Of a DNA stretch of 64,000 bases, positions 17,039 to 26,191 are shown in pieces; within the stretch, counting starts at the first letter, position 1; each line of letters begins with the position of its first letter. The DNA comes from Dyella_A sp035685805 (GTDB taxonomy: Bacteria > Pseudomonadota > Gammaproteobacteria > Xanthomonadales > Rhodanobacteraceae): positions 40,179-104,178 of the forward strand of contig NZ_DASSAB010000006.1 of NCBI RefSeq assembly GCF_035685805.1, given 5' to 3'. The notes beneath the pieces were generated by a model that worked only from the letters and a program-made list of their open reading frames with translations, made no database searches and was not told the origin of the DNA. The position numbers were made by a program, and so were the translations under genes.

Positions 17039-19915
17039 TCAACGGCGGGCCAGCGCTGCGCGCAGGGCCTTGAGGTATTGGCCGGGGTCGGCATGGCTGC
17101 GGACGAACTCCACAGCGCGTTCGCGCTGGCGTTCCAGAGCAGCTGTGTCGGCTGCAAGTTTTTGTGCAGTCGCCTTGACCTGGGCAGGCTCGCAGTACAC
17201 CGCTGCGTCCCCGTAAAGCGCCGCGTAACGGCTGGGAAGCAGCACAACGCAGCCAGCCGCGAACGCCTCCAACACCGCACGCGAAGGCATCGGTGGGGAC
17301 GAGGGGTCATCAAACAGCACGAAAAAGTCGCACGAGGCCAGGAACGCCTCGTGCGACAACTCGCTCTCGCTATGGAAGCTCCAGTTCTGCGGCAACACGG
17401 TGGAACCCAGCGCGGACTCGCAGGCGGCCCGGCCGCCCATCAGGCGGACCTGAAAGCCCGGCTCGTCCGGATAAGCCGCCATGAGTTGATCGAATGCGGC
17501 GGGATAGCCGGGGCCGCTCGTGTCGGTGATCCGCCCGAGCACCAGAGGACGCCCGGACACGCGGCGCGGTAGACGCGGTGCACTGCTGCCGCCGACTGCC
17601 GGCGGCAGTACTTCATCATTTACAGCTGCTGGGGGAAGCAGTTCACGCAGTTCCTTGCGCAAATTGTCCGAGACCGTCGCCCAGCGCGGCCGGACCCCGG
17701 TGATCGCCTGGGCGTGGCGGTGGCAGAGCGACGGCTCGTACCAGCAGCGCCCTTCTCCATCGCGCGGCGGCGCACCTGCTACCACCAGCAGCTGCTGCAC
17801 CTCCAGTGAAAGCGGCCGGGCATCGATGAACTGCAGCACCGAGGGGTCGCGAACGAGCAGGAGTTCCACGGTGGATGCATCGGTAGTGAGCACTTCGGCG
17901 AAGTGCCCCTCGTCGAGGGCCGCCTGCAGCGGGCTCCAGAAAGGCTGCATCTCCACTCGCTCCATGTCACGGAACGACTCCACGTGCAGCAGACCCACGC
18001 GCATGCCGTCGGCCCGGCACGCCTGTGCTTCTTCAAGAAGTGCCCGGGTGGCTTCCTGGCCGTGGCGCAGGTCGCCGACGAACACGATATCGAAATGGGC
18101 GCGGGCGAGGGCGTCGTCGCCCTGCTGCGTGAGAAGGAACCTCAGGGGCGCCTGGAAAGGTCGCTTCTCCATGCGTGCAGGAGTAAGCAGCGGCGTGCCG
18201 CGCAGACGGTGAGAGCGATGCCAGTGCTCGTAGCTGCGCCGATAGGCAGCGCGTGACGGGTGCCGCCAGCCCGCCTTGAACTCCTCCCGGGACAGCGAGC
18301 CGGTCGAGAGACGGATCATCGACAGGTTCTGCTCGACGATGCGGAAGGCATCGGCGCCGAACGCGGAACGGATGCGCAGTGCGAACTCGGTATCTGCGCC
18401 CTTGCGCACGTTGTCGAAGTAGCCGACGCGCTGACGCACCAGCTCGCGGCGGAACATCATCGATGACGCATTCTCGCGCTGCGCCAGCACGCCGGGCAGG
18501 CAGAAGACGAGATCAGGCGTGGTGCGCAGGGCACGGCTGGTGGTGTAGACCAGGTTGTTGTCCGCGACCATCGCCTGAACCTGCATTTCGATGCGTCGCG
18601 GATGGTTCCAGTCGTCCGAGTCCAGGAACGTCATGAACTCGCCCCTCGCCTCGTCCATGCCAGTGTTGCGCGCCATGTAGGTTCCGCCATTGACCGGCTG
18701 CCGGATTACCCGGATCCGCTCATCCATGCTCGCCACCTGGTCGAGCCAGGTAGAAAATTCCTCTGGCGAGCAGTCATCGATAACGAGAATCTCGATGTTG
18801 CGATACGACTGCACTAGCAGCGACTGCACCGCCGTCAACAGGCCCGGGCCCGGCTTCCAGGACGACACCACGATGCTCACCAGCGGCCCGGTCTCCACGC
18901 TCGTGCCAGGAACGCAACGGAGCCGATCGAAAGGATCCGTGTCGTTCGAGGCCTCGGCCAGCGTGAGCGGCTCCAGCCCACAATTCACGAAGTTCTCGTT
19001 GAACAGTGCCAGCCACTTTTCATGGTCCTTGTAGGGACTGGCGGTGAAAGGGTTGAGCAGGTCGGCGCGCATGTGCCCGAGCTCCGAACCGGCGTGGCGC
19101 ACCCTGCGAAGCAACTCTTCGGCAAGCTTGAACTCGCCCAGCTGATAGGCGATCGCCTGGAAGACTCGCGCATGCGTATGCGGCGGCCGGATGGCACCCG
19201 GGCCGTGAAGCACGTACATCGAGCGGTACAGGGTCAGCGCATTGAGCCGGTCGTCGGCCAGAAGATCCTGCAACGCCATCACCCGTGCCAGGCGAAGCGC
19301 CCATTCCAGCTCCAGCGTGGCGAGAGCCGCCAGCGCCAGCTTCTCGGTTTCCCGATGACGATACCTCGCCAACCAGCCCTCGATCTGCTCCTGGCTGTAG
19401 CGGCCACCGGAGGCGCGCCATGCAAGAAGCTCGCGCCCGCTGATGGAGCCATTGCGCAGGATGGTCCCGTCGAGCCAGCGGTGGTCCGGCATGTCCTCGG
19501 CAATCTCGAGATAGGTGGAGATCAGGCGGTTGTCCATCCCGCCGGGAACGGCAGATCCGTTGGCGGAGGCAATTCCGGACGCGCCGGCCACCGGCTGTGC
19601 ATTGCCGCCACCAGCATCAGCGTGCTCGATCGCCACCCGGCCATGCTGCCGATTTTGCTTTGTCAGGAACCGGGTCTGCTCTCCCAGCTCAAGCAACAGC
19701 CGCTGCGCAGCTACGCGCGAGCGTCGCGCCGCGAAAAGGGCGATCGCACCACCCGATACGACCAGCGAAAACAGCATCCACGCCGCGCCCACCCACTGCT
19801 GCAGGACGAGGCATGCCACACCGGCGGCGCTGTTCAGTCCCAACCAGGCCATCGCCAAGGCCTCGATCGTCGAGACGGCGCGTCGACATCTGGCGAGCAG
19901 GGATGAATGAGTCAA
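17039..19915 (-). CDS. large membrane-linked GT2 plus GT4-like glycosyltransferase
   Basis: The open frame runs back to 20065, but that start would overlap the upstream methyltransferase gene. TTG at 19915 has GGAAG eight bases upstream and is chosen (958 residues); ATG 19852 is the alternative. Two membrane segments lie near 17-38 and 41-62. A helical region of about 260 residues follows, then a GT2 domain (346-540: VSIVVSSWKPGPG, IDDCS, catalytic DSDD at 432-435). A C-terminal GT4-like domain (790-945) contains VLGRITDTSGPG and EAFAAGCVVLLPS. The protein is probably a two-site transferase at the inner membrane. It belongs to the minus-strand polysaccharide operon, between the methyltransferase and the UDP-hexosamine dehydrogenase. 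Confidence 0.85.
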   Translation of the reverse strand: MTHSSLLARCRRAVSTIEALAMAWLGLNSAAGVACLVLQQWVGAAWMLFSLVVSGGAIALFAARRSRVAAQRLLLELGEQTRFLTKQNRQHGRVAIEHADAGGGNAQPVAGASGIASANGSAVPGGMDNRLISTYLEIAEDMPDHRWLDGTILRNGSISGRELLAWRASGGRYSQEQIEGWLARYRHRETEKLALAALATLELEWALRLARVMALQDLLADDRLNALTLYRSMYVLHGPGAIRPPHTHARVFQAIAYQLGEFKLAEELLRRVRHAGSELGHMRADLLNPFTASPYKDHEKWLALFNENFVNCGLEPLTLAEASNDTDPFDRLRCVPGTSVETGPLVSIVVSSWKPGPGLLTAVQSLLVQSYRNIEILVIDDCSPEEFSTWLDQVASMDERIRVIRQPVNGGTYMARNTGMDEARGEFMTFLDSDDWNHPRRIEMQVQAMVADNNLVYTTSRALRTTPDLVFCLPGVLAQRENASSMMFRRELVRQRVGYFDNVRKGADTEFALRIRSAFGADAFRIVEQNLSMIRLSTGSLSREEFKAGWRHPSRAAYRRSYEHWHRSHRLRGTPLLTPARMEKRPFQAPLRFLLTQQGDDALARAHFDIVFVGDLRHGQEATRALLEEAQACRADGMRVGLLHVESFRDMERVEMQPFWSPLQAALDEGHFAEVLTTDASTVELLLVRDPSVLQFIDARPLSLEVQQLLVVAGAPPRDGEGRCWYEPSLCHRHAQAITGVRPRWATVSDNLRKELRELLPPAAVNDEVLPPAVGGSSAPRLPRRVSGRPLVLGRITDTSGPGYPAAFDQLMAAYPDEPGFQVRLMGGRAACESALGSTVLPQNWSFHSESELSHEAFLASCDFFVLFDDPSSPPMPSRAVLEAFAAGCVVLLPSRYAALYGDAAVYCEPAQVKATAQKLAADTAALERQRERAVEFVRSHADPGQYLKALRAALARR

Positions 19916-19977
19916 TGTGGTCGCTTCCGTAAGCAATGAAGGGAGGTGCCGCGTGCGGGTGCGGCGCGAACGTGGGT

Positions 19978-21225
19978 TCAGTCGAGCACGCGCTGAAACT
20001 CGATCGAGCTTGTGCGCGATGCGAGATGCGCAGGATCGCCAACGCCCGGCAACTCGCTTTTCCAACGCCGCATGATGGTTTTCTCGTCTTTGCGATTGGC
20101 GTCGTCAACAACTACCAGTGCGCGATCACTCAGGTAATCGCCGAGCAACGGGAGCGCGGGGTAGCGCGCCAGCGGACCGGTGGCAGACGGCGGACCATCG
20201 ACGATCAGCACGTCAATGTGGCGCAGGTCGTTCCACTGGGCTGCGTCGTACCAGAGGAACTGCTCGTCCCCGATCGGATGAGGTACCAGCGATGCCAGGC
20301 GCACGTCGACGATGTTTTCCAGGCCATGTGCTGCCACGGCACGACGCGTCGCGGACGCGTATTCGGCCTCGTGGTCGAGCGATACCAACCGTCCTTTGCC
20401 GTTGGCAGCCAGGGCATAGGCGAGCCAGATGGTAGAGGTGCCGCTGCCGCATTCGACCACGAGCTCCGGCTTTCGCTGGAGGATCGTCGTGACGAGCGAC
20501 AGCATGCTCGACGGCTCCATCGCCCAGCCGCCGAGCAAAGGAACCGTAGTAACGAGGTCGAACAACTGCATCAGCTGAAGCATCGCTTCGGTTTCGTGCA
20601 GCGTCTCGGTCCTGCTGCGGCCTATCTCGCTTACTACCTTGCTCTGTACGAGCTCCAGCGTGGACGCCGTGCCGTCGCGTGACTTCACGACCTCCGTGAT
20701 GGTTGCAGCACTCTTTTCGTCCACGTGCTTGACCAGCCGGCGGGACTCCTTCTGGGCATCAGCGATGGAGGCAACCATGCTGTCCACCCGCTCGCTCAGC
20801 TGCCGAAAGGCACCCAGGACAAAGTGCTGCCCATCAGCACTCTGGCGGGACGACGCGCGCGCCGTCTCCTCCAGTCGCTGAAGTTGTGCACGCAACTCGA
20901 CTTGTTGCTGGGCCAGAGAGGCGTGCAGCGCCTTGATGTCTGAAAGCAGCCGCGCCTGGCTTTCCTGCGCGGCCTCGACCCGCTTGAACTGCTTACCCAC
21001 GGCGCGGCTGTATTCGCGCGACTGACCGGCAAGGTGCCGGACCAGGTCGGTCAGCGCCACGACATGCCGGTAGGTGACAAGGACAACCAGCAGGACACAG
21101 CCTGCCAGCGCCAGCCAGCCCGCCGCTGTCACCAGCGGCTGCTGTTTGAGCGTCCCCGCGGCGACGGACGCCAGCCCGGCGACGGTCAACGCAAGCGCCA
21201 GCGCGAGCTTGGGTGTGAGTTTCAT
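19978..21225 (-). CDS. membrane-anchored coiled-coil SAM methyltransferase
   Basis: The ATG at 21225 is chosen because the residues encoded upstream of it look like an out-of-gene translation; the product has 415 residues. Two hydrophobic segments (5-25 and 32-52) are followed by a long, Gln/Glu/Arg-rich predicted coiled coil from about 60 to 210. A class I SAM-dependent methyltransferase domain ends the protein: motif I VVECGSGTST at 256-265, SLDHEAEYA near 282-290, and IVDGPP at 342-347. The architecture recalls, without obvious homology, chain-terminating O-antigen methyltransferases such as WbdD that use a coiled coil as a length gauge. It could instead simply methylate a sugar at the membrane. 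Confidence 0.8.
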   Translation of the reverse strand: MKLTPKLALALALTVAGLASVAAGTLKQQPLVTAAGWLALAGCVLLVVLVTYRHVVALTDLVRHLAGQSREYSRAVGKQFKRVEAAQESQARLLSDIKALHASLAQQQVELRAQLQRLEETARASSRQSADGQHFVLGAFRQLSERVDSMVASIADAQKESRRLVKHVDEKSAATITEVVKSRDGTASTLELVQSKVVSEIGRSRTETLHETEAMLQLMQLFDLVTTVPLLGGWAMEPSSMLSLVTTILQRKPELVVECGSGTSTIWLAYALAANGKGRLVSLDHEAEYASATRRAVAAHGLENIVDVRLASLVPHPIGDEQFLWYDAAQWNDLRHIDVLIVDGPPSATGPLARYPALPLLGDYLSDRALVVVDDANRKDEKTIMRRWKSELPGVGDPAHLASRTSSIEFQRVLD

Positions 21226-21328
21226 GGTGACGAGGCCTTTTGAAGCGCGGACAGCTGTTGGGCTCCGGACGCAGGAGCGGGTGAACAAACCTGCGCATGA
21301 TATCGCGACACGACTTTCATCGGCTTGG

Positions 21329-23407
21329 CTACAGGAACGCAACCGAGGCGATCGCCTCGGCGCCACCGACACATCGTGATGAAACGCCCGCCTCCGCCTC
21401 GCGGATCTGCCACGTATGGAATGCGGGATCGGCAGCGCGAAAGCGCACGAAATTGAACGGATCGGTCGACAGTACCGTCCACCCATGCTCCATCGCCCTG
21501 CGCAGGAACGCGCTATCGGTACCGCGCCTGCGATCCTCGGGGAATGGTGTGGCCTCGAGCACACGTCGATGGCCAACCAGGGTCGCCCCGGCGATGCCAG
21601 TGTTGCGGGTATCCACGAGGCGACGCAGCACATTCGCCCGCGCGGCCCAGCGCTCGTCCCAATGCAGCTCGCCCGACTGCTCGTACCAGGAGAAGGCCCG
21701 CGGCTTGCCGGCAATATCGAAGTCGACAGCGCGCCGGTAGAGCATGAAGTCCGACAGGTAGTGGGGGCCGTAGAAATCATCGTCGTCCCACTTCGCCCAG
21801 TACGGCGCATCGGTATGGGCGAAAGCGAGGTTCAGGCAGGCGCCCAGCCCCCATTGCTCCCCCATCTGCAGCACCGTCACGCGTTCCCCGGGACGCACGT
21901 GATCACGAAGCGCCTGAACATCAGCTTCGTTGCGGTGCACGACGATCACCAGTTCCTTTGCGGGGTAGCGGTCGGCTCGAAACCGCTCCAGGCAGGCGAC
22001 AAGCAAGTCGGGGCGCCGCGAAACAAGCAGGCATGCGACTGTCGGGATATCGGTCACCGGCTTCGCAGCCAGTCCCAGCGTCCTGGCGATCTGCTCCAGT
22101 CGGTGTCCGATGCAGTCACCGGACAAAACCTGTCGGACCTGCAGATGCGCCGCCCGCGCCCTTTCCAGCGTGCTCGTGTCTGCGGCCTCCCAGGCTTGGC
22201 GTAACTCGGGACTGGTCTCCGGATCGAGCACCAGCGCACCGCACGCCCTGGCCTGGATCGCACGCGCCGCATCAGCGCCTGTCGCCGAAAACGCCTCGGC
22301 ACCCACCAGGCGAAGCAGCGCTGCGCGATCGGCACCGCTAATGGACCCCACCGCGCACGTGGCGAGCTGGCTCGACGTCTCGAGCGCCGATTCGGTGACG
22401 GCCCAGCGGCTGTCCGTGAGCAACAGCCGGTCCCGCAGTGGCGCAAGGAATGGCGGTAGATCCTGCGCCGCTACGCTGGCCTCCAGATCGTCCGACAGAA
22501 CGCAGCGGCGTGCGAACCGGGCCGCTTTGAGCAACGCGGGCACCGTGACCGGGTTGTACAGCTTCGGCTGTACGGCTGGCGCCAGCCGTTCGACCGTGTG
22601 GGCGCCGGCCGCTTCCACGCTGCCTTCGGCGGCTGCGGGTGCGCAAGCGAATGCAGCGTCCACCAGCGCTCGCAGGTGGCTATCTATCGCGCTGTCCGCT
22701 GCACCAGTCGTCAGCTTCCAGCAGGCGGAAGGGATACCGCGGCGGCGCGCCTCGCGCAACAGCGACGTCAGTTCCTCGATGGCCGCGGGGTCGCCAGCGA
22801 AGGCTGGCGACCAGGCGTGGGACGGATGCAGCGATCCTGCTTCGAGCAGCAGAAAGTCAAAGGCAGCCGTAGCCAGCTGGTCCCGCCAGCCCGGCCGGTC
22901 CAGCGCCGTGACGGCGGCGTCGAAGGCCAGATCGCGGTGGAGCTCTCCGCTGCCGATCAAGGCGATGCGCCAGCGAGCAGCCCGTGCATCGTCAGCCGCC
23001 GTGGGAGGCCGGACAGAGCCGTTGGTCGCCGGCATGGCGAATGCGGCGTGCAGCTCCGGCATCACCGCCGCGAGATCGATGCGGCGAAACACGCCTGTAT
23101 CAGTAACCGGAGTCGAAGCAGGGTCTGCCAGCGCATCCGCGGGCAGGCAGCCGATGAACTGCGCCGCGCTACCGGCCCACATCGTCGGACTGCGGGTGGC
23201 GAGCAGCGGTGCCGTGGATGCTGCCGCGACGCGAGGCCGCAGCGCGCGGCGCAACCGGGCAAGCGCTCGCCACCACACGCTGCCCTTGATCCGGGCAAGT
23301 TCGTGTTCGGCTCGGTCGGCTCGTTGCCGCGCAGCCTCCAGATGCCGCTCCAGGTCATCGATGCGGCGATGCGCCTGCCGCCTTGCGCGCTCGACCGGCT
23401 CAGACAT
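21329..23407 (-). CDS. glycosyltransferase with intact GT2 and decayed CgeB-like domain
   Basis: The ATG at 23407 overlaps the upstream stop by eight bases and gives 692 residues. An N-terminal coiled coil (1-40) is followed by the SVWWRALARLRR motif common at the membrane-proximal start of LPS glycosyltransferases. Residues 145-440 follow the layout of the CgeB-like domain of the neighbouring protein, but the donor-site glutamate block reads IQARACG instead of FELMACN, so this half looks inactive. Residues 455-660 form an intact GT2 domain: ACLLVSRRPDLLVACLERF, then DDDD at 541-544, then FYGPHYLSDF. See the paired gene at 23400-26063 for the mirror-image situation. Confidence 0.82.
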   Translation of the reverse strand: MSEPVERARRQAHRRIDDLERHLEAARQRADRAEHELARIKGSVWWRALARLRRALRPRVAAASTAPLLATRSPTMWAGSAAQFIGCLPADALADPASTPVTDTGVFRRIDLAAVMPELHAAFAMPATNGSVRPPTAADDARAARWRIALIGSGELHRDLAFDAAVTALDRPGWRDQLATAAFDFLLLEAGSLHPSHAWSPAFAGDPAAIEELTSLLREARRRGIPSACWKLTTGAADSAIDSHLRALVDAAFACAPAAAEGSVEAAGAHTVERLAPAVQPKLYNPVTVPALLKAARFARRCVLSDDLEASVAAQDLPPFLAPLRDRLLLTDSRWAVTESALETSSQLATCAVGSISGADRAALLRLVGAEAFSATGADAARAIQARACGALVLDPETSPELRQAWEAADTSTLERARAAHLQVRQVLSGDCIGHRLEQIARTLGLAAKPVTDIPTVACLLVSRRPDLLVACLERFRADRYPAKELVIVVHRNEADVQALRDHVRPGERVTVLQMGEQWGLGACLNLAFAHTDAPYWAKWDDDDFYGPHYLSDFMLYRRAVDFDIAGKPRAFSWYEQSGELHWDERWAARANVLRRLVDTRNTGIAGATLVGHRRVLEATPFPEDRRRGTDSAFLRRAMEHGWTVLSTDPFNFVRFRAADPAFHTWQIREAEAGVSSRCVGGAEAIASVAFL

Positions 23408-26063
23408 GACCCGGCTCCACGCCCAGGCGATTTCCGCCAGCTGCGGGCCGCGGTGAGGTCGCGTCGACGCCGATCTGCCACTGGCATGGATCGAGCTCCG
23501 CGCCGAGGATGCTCCAGAGCCGCTGCGCATCGGATTGAGTAGCGAGCGCCACCGTAACGCGCGGCAGCCGCCGGGAGAGCAACTTCACCCACCCGGTACT
23601 GCCGTCGGCGGCACGCAGGTCGGAGGAGCGGGGCTGGATCTTCACGCGGCGCACCGGAGCGTGCTCGGCCAACACCTCGCAAAGCCCGGCACCGGGTGCC
23701 TGCACCCTCAACTCACCGTATGTGTTCTGCTCCAGCAGATCACGCAGATCCCCCACTCCACCGTGCAGGAGCTGCAGCGGCCCCCACTCGCTGAAGCTGC
23801 GCGTTGTATCCGTGCCGCAGAGAAAGACATCCGCCCCGCTGCCAGCGACCAGCCACTCCAGCTGGGCAACGTCCTCCGCCACGATCAGTTGATCGCTCCG
23901 AGCGATGCAGCCGGCAAAGTCTGCCGGTCTGGCGTTGACTTCAGCGGCGTCCTCCCGAAGCGGCTGTGGGGGGCGCGGCGGTAACCGGCGGAGTGCTTCG
24001 GCACGATCGAGCATCTGCTGGTAATCGATACCGAGATCCATCCCGCGACCGTCCACATCGACAAAGATCGGGACGCCTGCGATCAAGGCACCATCGCGGC
24101 AGTAACTGAACTCGTCCACGCTCAGGCCTGCGCACCGCGGCTCACCATCATCCAGCGCGGCTGCATCCAGCCATTCCAGAAGGCTCGCCCCTTCCAGCGC
24201 CGCGCCTCTTGCCATGCTGGACCTGCGCAGCAATGGCCGGTCTGGCTGGTAGCGCGGCCCCTCGATCAGTGCCACCCGCTCGTCTGTGCTCCGGAACAGG
24301 GCACCTTTGCCGATCATCGGCGCGTCGCTGAACAGGGTGGCCAGCGCGAGGTCCGCCAGATAATGCGGTCCGTAGTAGTCCGCCGGATGAAATACCGCCA
24401 CGCACGCCTTCGATCCGAGTGACGACAATGCGAAGCCGGCGGCATCGGTTTCGCGCAGCACGCGGCAATCCCGCCGCGCGGGAGCCGCCTCCATCGACAA
24501 CCCGGCAGCGGCGACGATGATCAGCTCACGCAACGCGTGGACTTGCCGCTGGTACGCACCAAGCACCTGCTCGAGCTCATGCGCGGAGTTGACCCGCGCC
24601 ACCACGACCATCGGCACACCGTCGATCGACGGAGCCCGCTCCAGCACCACCTGGGCAAGCTGCCGCATGCGGTGCTCGTAGGTGTGCTCGGAGAGCACCT
24701 TGCGCAGCGCCAGCAGGCGGTGACGCCGCGTCCGCTCCGGCGCAGCCATCATCGGCTGCACGCGCTGCCCCAGCACGTCGGCCTGATCCGTGGACACGGC
24801 CAGTTCGCCGAAGAAGTTGCGCATGCCGCGCGAGTAATTGCTCACGACCACCGTGTTGCAGGCCATGAGCTCGAACACCCGCCGGGCAAACATGCTCTGG
24901 GACTGCTTGATGGTGTTCATGTTCACGGCGAAACGGTGGCCCTTGTACGCTTCATCGATGCGCTCGTACGGCAGCGCCGGCTGCAGCATCGATGCGAAGC
25001 GCCTGGGGAACGCGAACGCAGGGTCTGCTCGCTCGCTGTTCCTGTCGTAGATGACGACCGGCCCAACTTCCGCAAGCGTGGAAATGAGGCGGTCGAAGTC
25101 GTCACACCGCTCGGGGTAGCGGTGGTAGTAGGAACCGGCAAAGGAAACCCCTTCCCTTCGCGCCGCCGGCACCACCGGATTGTGGACGCGCGGCTGGCAG
25201 GCGAAGGGAAGCAGGTGCACCCGGGTGTGCTCCAACGCAGCCACGTAGCGACGGATGCTGTCGATATCGGTGGTGAAGACGTGGTCGAACAAGCGCGCCG
25301 TTTCGAGGAAGGTCGCAAAGTGCGCCGGATCCTCCTTGTTCCAGAACACGGTGGGGATGTTGCGGCGGCGGCACATGTCGAGCAGCCCCAGCAGCTCACC
25401 CGAACGCGAAGCGATCATGTTCCTCCACGAGTCGGCCTCGCCCCGCCAGGCCGACTCGACCAGCAGCAGATCCGGTGGGTCATCCAGTAACTGCTGTTCG
25501 TAGTGCTGCGCATGCAGCGACTGCATGCGGCAGGTGGGCATGAAGCATGCGTGGGTGAACCCGTCCATGATGGCGGCCACGCGAAGCTCGGCGAGCAAGC
25601 GAGGAGCCGTGGCCGGTTTGCGCAGAAAACCGTCGTATCCCATCGTCGGTTCCGGCGGCAGATCGCCGAGCGGCGCCGCTGGCGCGCTTCGGCTTGCCAG
25701 CCCCTCGAGCCGCGGCTCGGGCGCACCGCGCCGCCGGTCGCGGACCATCTGCCACAGAGTGCGCGGCAAGCGCAACAGCTGGCGCGGGGATCTTACCGAC
25801 GTCACCAGGGCATTGCCGAACCGGAACGAGAACGAGTGCTCGAGCACGTCGATGGAAGCACGGGCCTGTTCGAGCCGCCTTTCGGTCTCGGTCAAGCGCC
25901 TGCGGGCCAGATCGGCGGCATCGGTCATGGCCAGCAGCTGCCTGCGCAAGCTGTCCAGCTCACGCTGATCTCGGCGCGTCACCGCACGCAGCAGAACCAG
26001 TTCACTGGAACCGGGCTCCGGACTCCCGGCCGACCCTGTCGAAAGATCTTCTTGCTCAGGCAT
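23400..26063 (-). CDS. CgeB-like glycosyltransferase with decayed GT2-like domain
   Basis: An 887-residue protein. A coiled coil at 30-75 leads into FRFGNALVTSVRSPRQLLRLP, a motif found at the start of many LPS glycosyltransferases. Residues 155-475 form a CgeB-like GT domain (VFWNKEDPAHF, then HNPV near 294, SFAGSYYHRYPERCDDFD, and RVFELMACNTVVVSNYSRG with the donor-site glutamate intact). Residues 483-660 resemble the GT2 domain of the next gene, but the acidic motif is HPADYYGPHYL at 559-569 where that protein has four aspartates, so it has probably lost activity. The last 200 residues are unassigned. It starts 128 bases after the lyase gene. Confidence 0.82.
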   Translation of the reverse strand: MPEQEDLSTGSAGSPEPGSSELVLLRAVTRRDQRELDSLRRQLLAMTDAADLARRRLTETERRLEQARASIDVLEHSFSFRFGNALVTSVRSPRQLLRLPRTLWQMVRDRRRGAPEPRLEGLASRSAPAAPLGDLPPEPTMGYDGFLRKPATAPRLLAELRVAAIMDGFTHACFMPTCRMQSLHAQHYEQQLLDDPPDLLLVESAWRGEADSWRNMIASRSGELLGLLDMCRRRNIPTVFWNKEDPAHFATFLETARLFDHVFTTDIDSIRRYVAALEHTRVHLLPFACQPRVHNPVVPAARREGVSFAGSYYHRYPERCDDFDRLISTLAEVGPVVIYDRNSERADPAFAFPRRFASMLQPALPYERIDEAYKGHRFAVNMNTIKQSQSMFARRVFELMACNTVVVSNYSRGMRNFFGELAVSTDQADVLGQRVQPMMAAPERTRRHRLLALRKVLSEHTYEHRMRQLAQVVLERAPSIDGVPMVVVARVNSAHELEQVLGAYQRQVHALRELIIVAAAGLSMEAAPARRDCRVLRETDAAGFALSSLGSKACVAVFHPADYYGPHYLADLALATLFSDAPMIGKGALFRSTDERVALIEGPRYQPDRPLLRRSSMARGAALEGASLLEWLDAAALDDGEPRCAGLSVDEFSYCRDGALIAGVPIFVDVDGRGMDLGIDYQQMLDRAEALRRLPPRPPQPLREDAAEVNARPADFAGCIARSDQLIVAEDVAQLEWLVAGSGADVFLCGTDTTRSFSEWGPLQLLHGGVGDLRDLLEQNTYGELRVQAPGAGLCEVLAEHAPVRRVKIQPRSSDLRAADGSTGWVKLLSRRLPRVTVALATQSDAQRLWSILGAELDPCQWQIGVDATSPRPAAGGNRLGVEPGHV

Positions 26064-26191
26064 GGTCGGCTGAATTCATGGTGCAGGGGCGCATGACATC
26101 CGGGGAGGACGGGGCCATCAAAATGATCGAAGCAAGTTCGTGGCAGCCACTTCGTCCGGTTCGCGAGCGTGAATAATTACCAGCCATCAGG

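Noticed and set aside
15486..17216. 576-residue plus-strand frame opposite the UDP-hexosamine dehydrogenase
   Set aside because: Antisense mirror of a motif-rich gene with an in-phase start in a lipoprotein gene; not coding.
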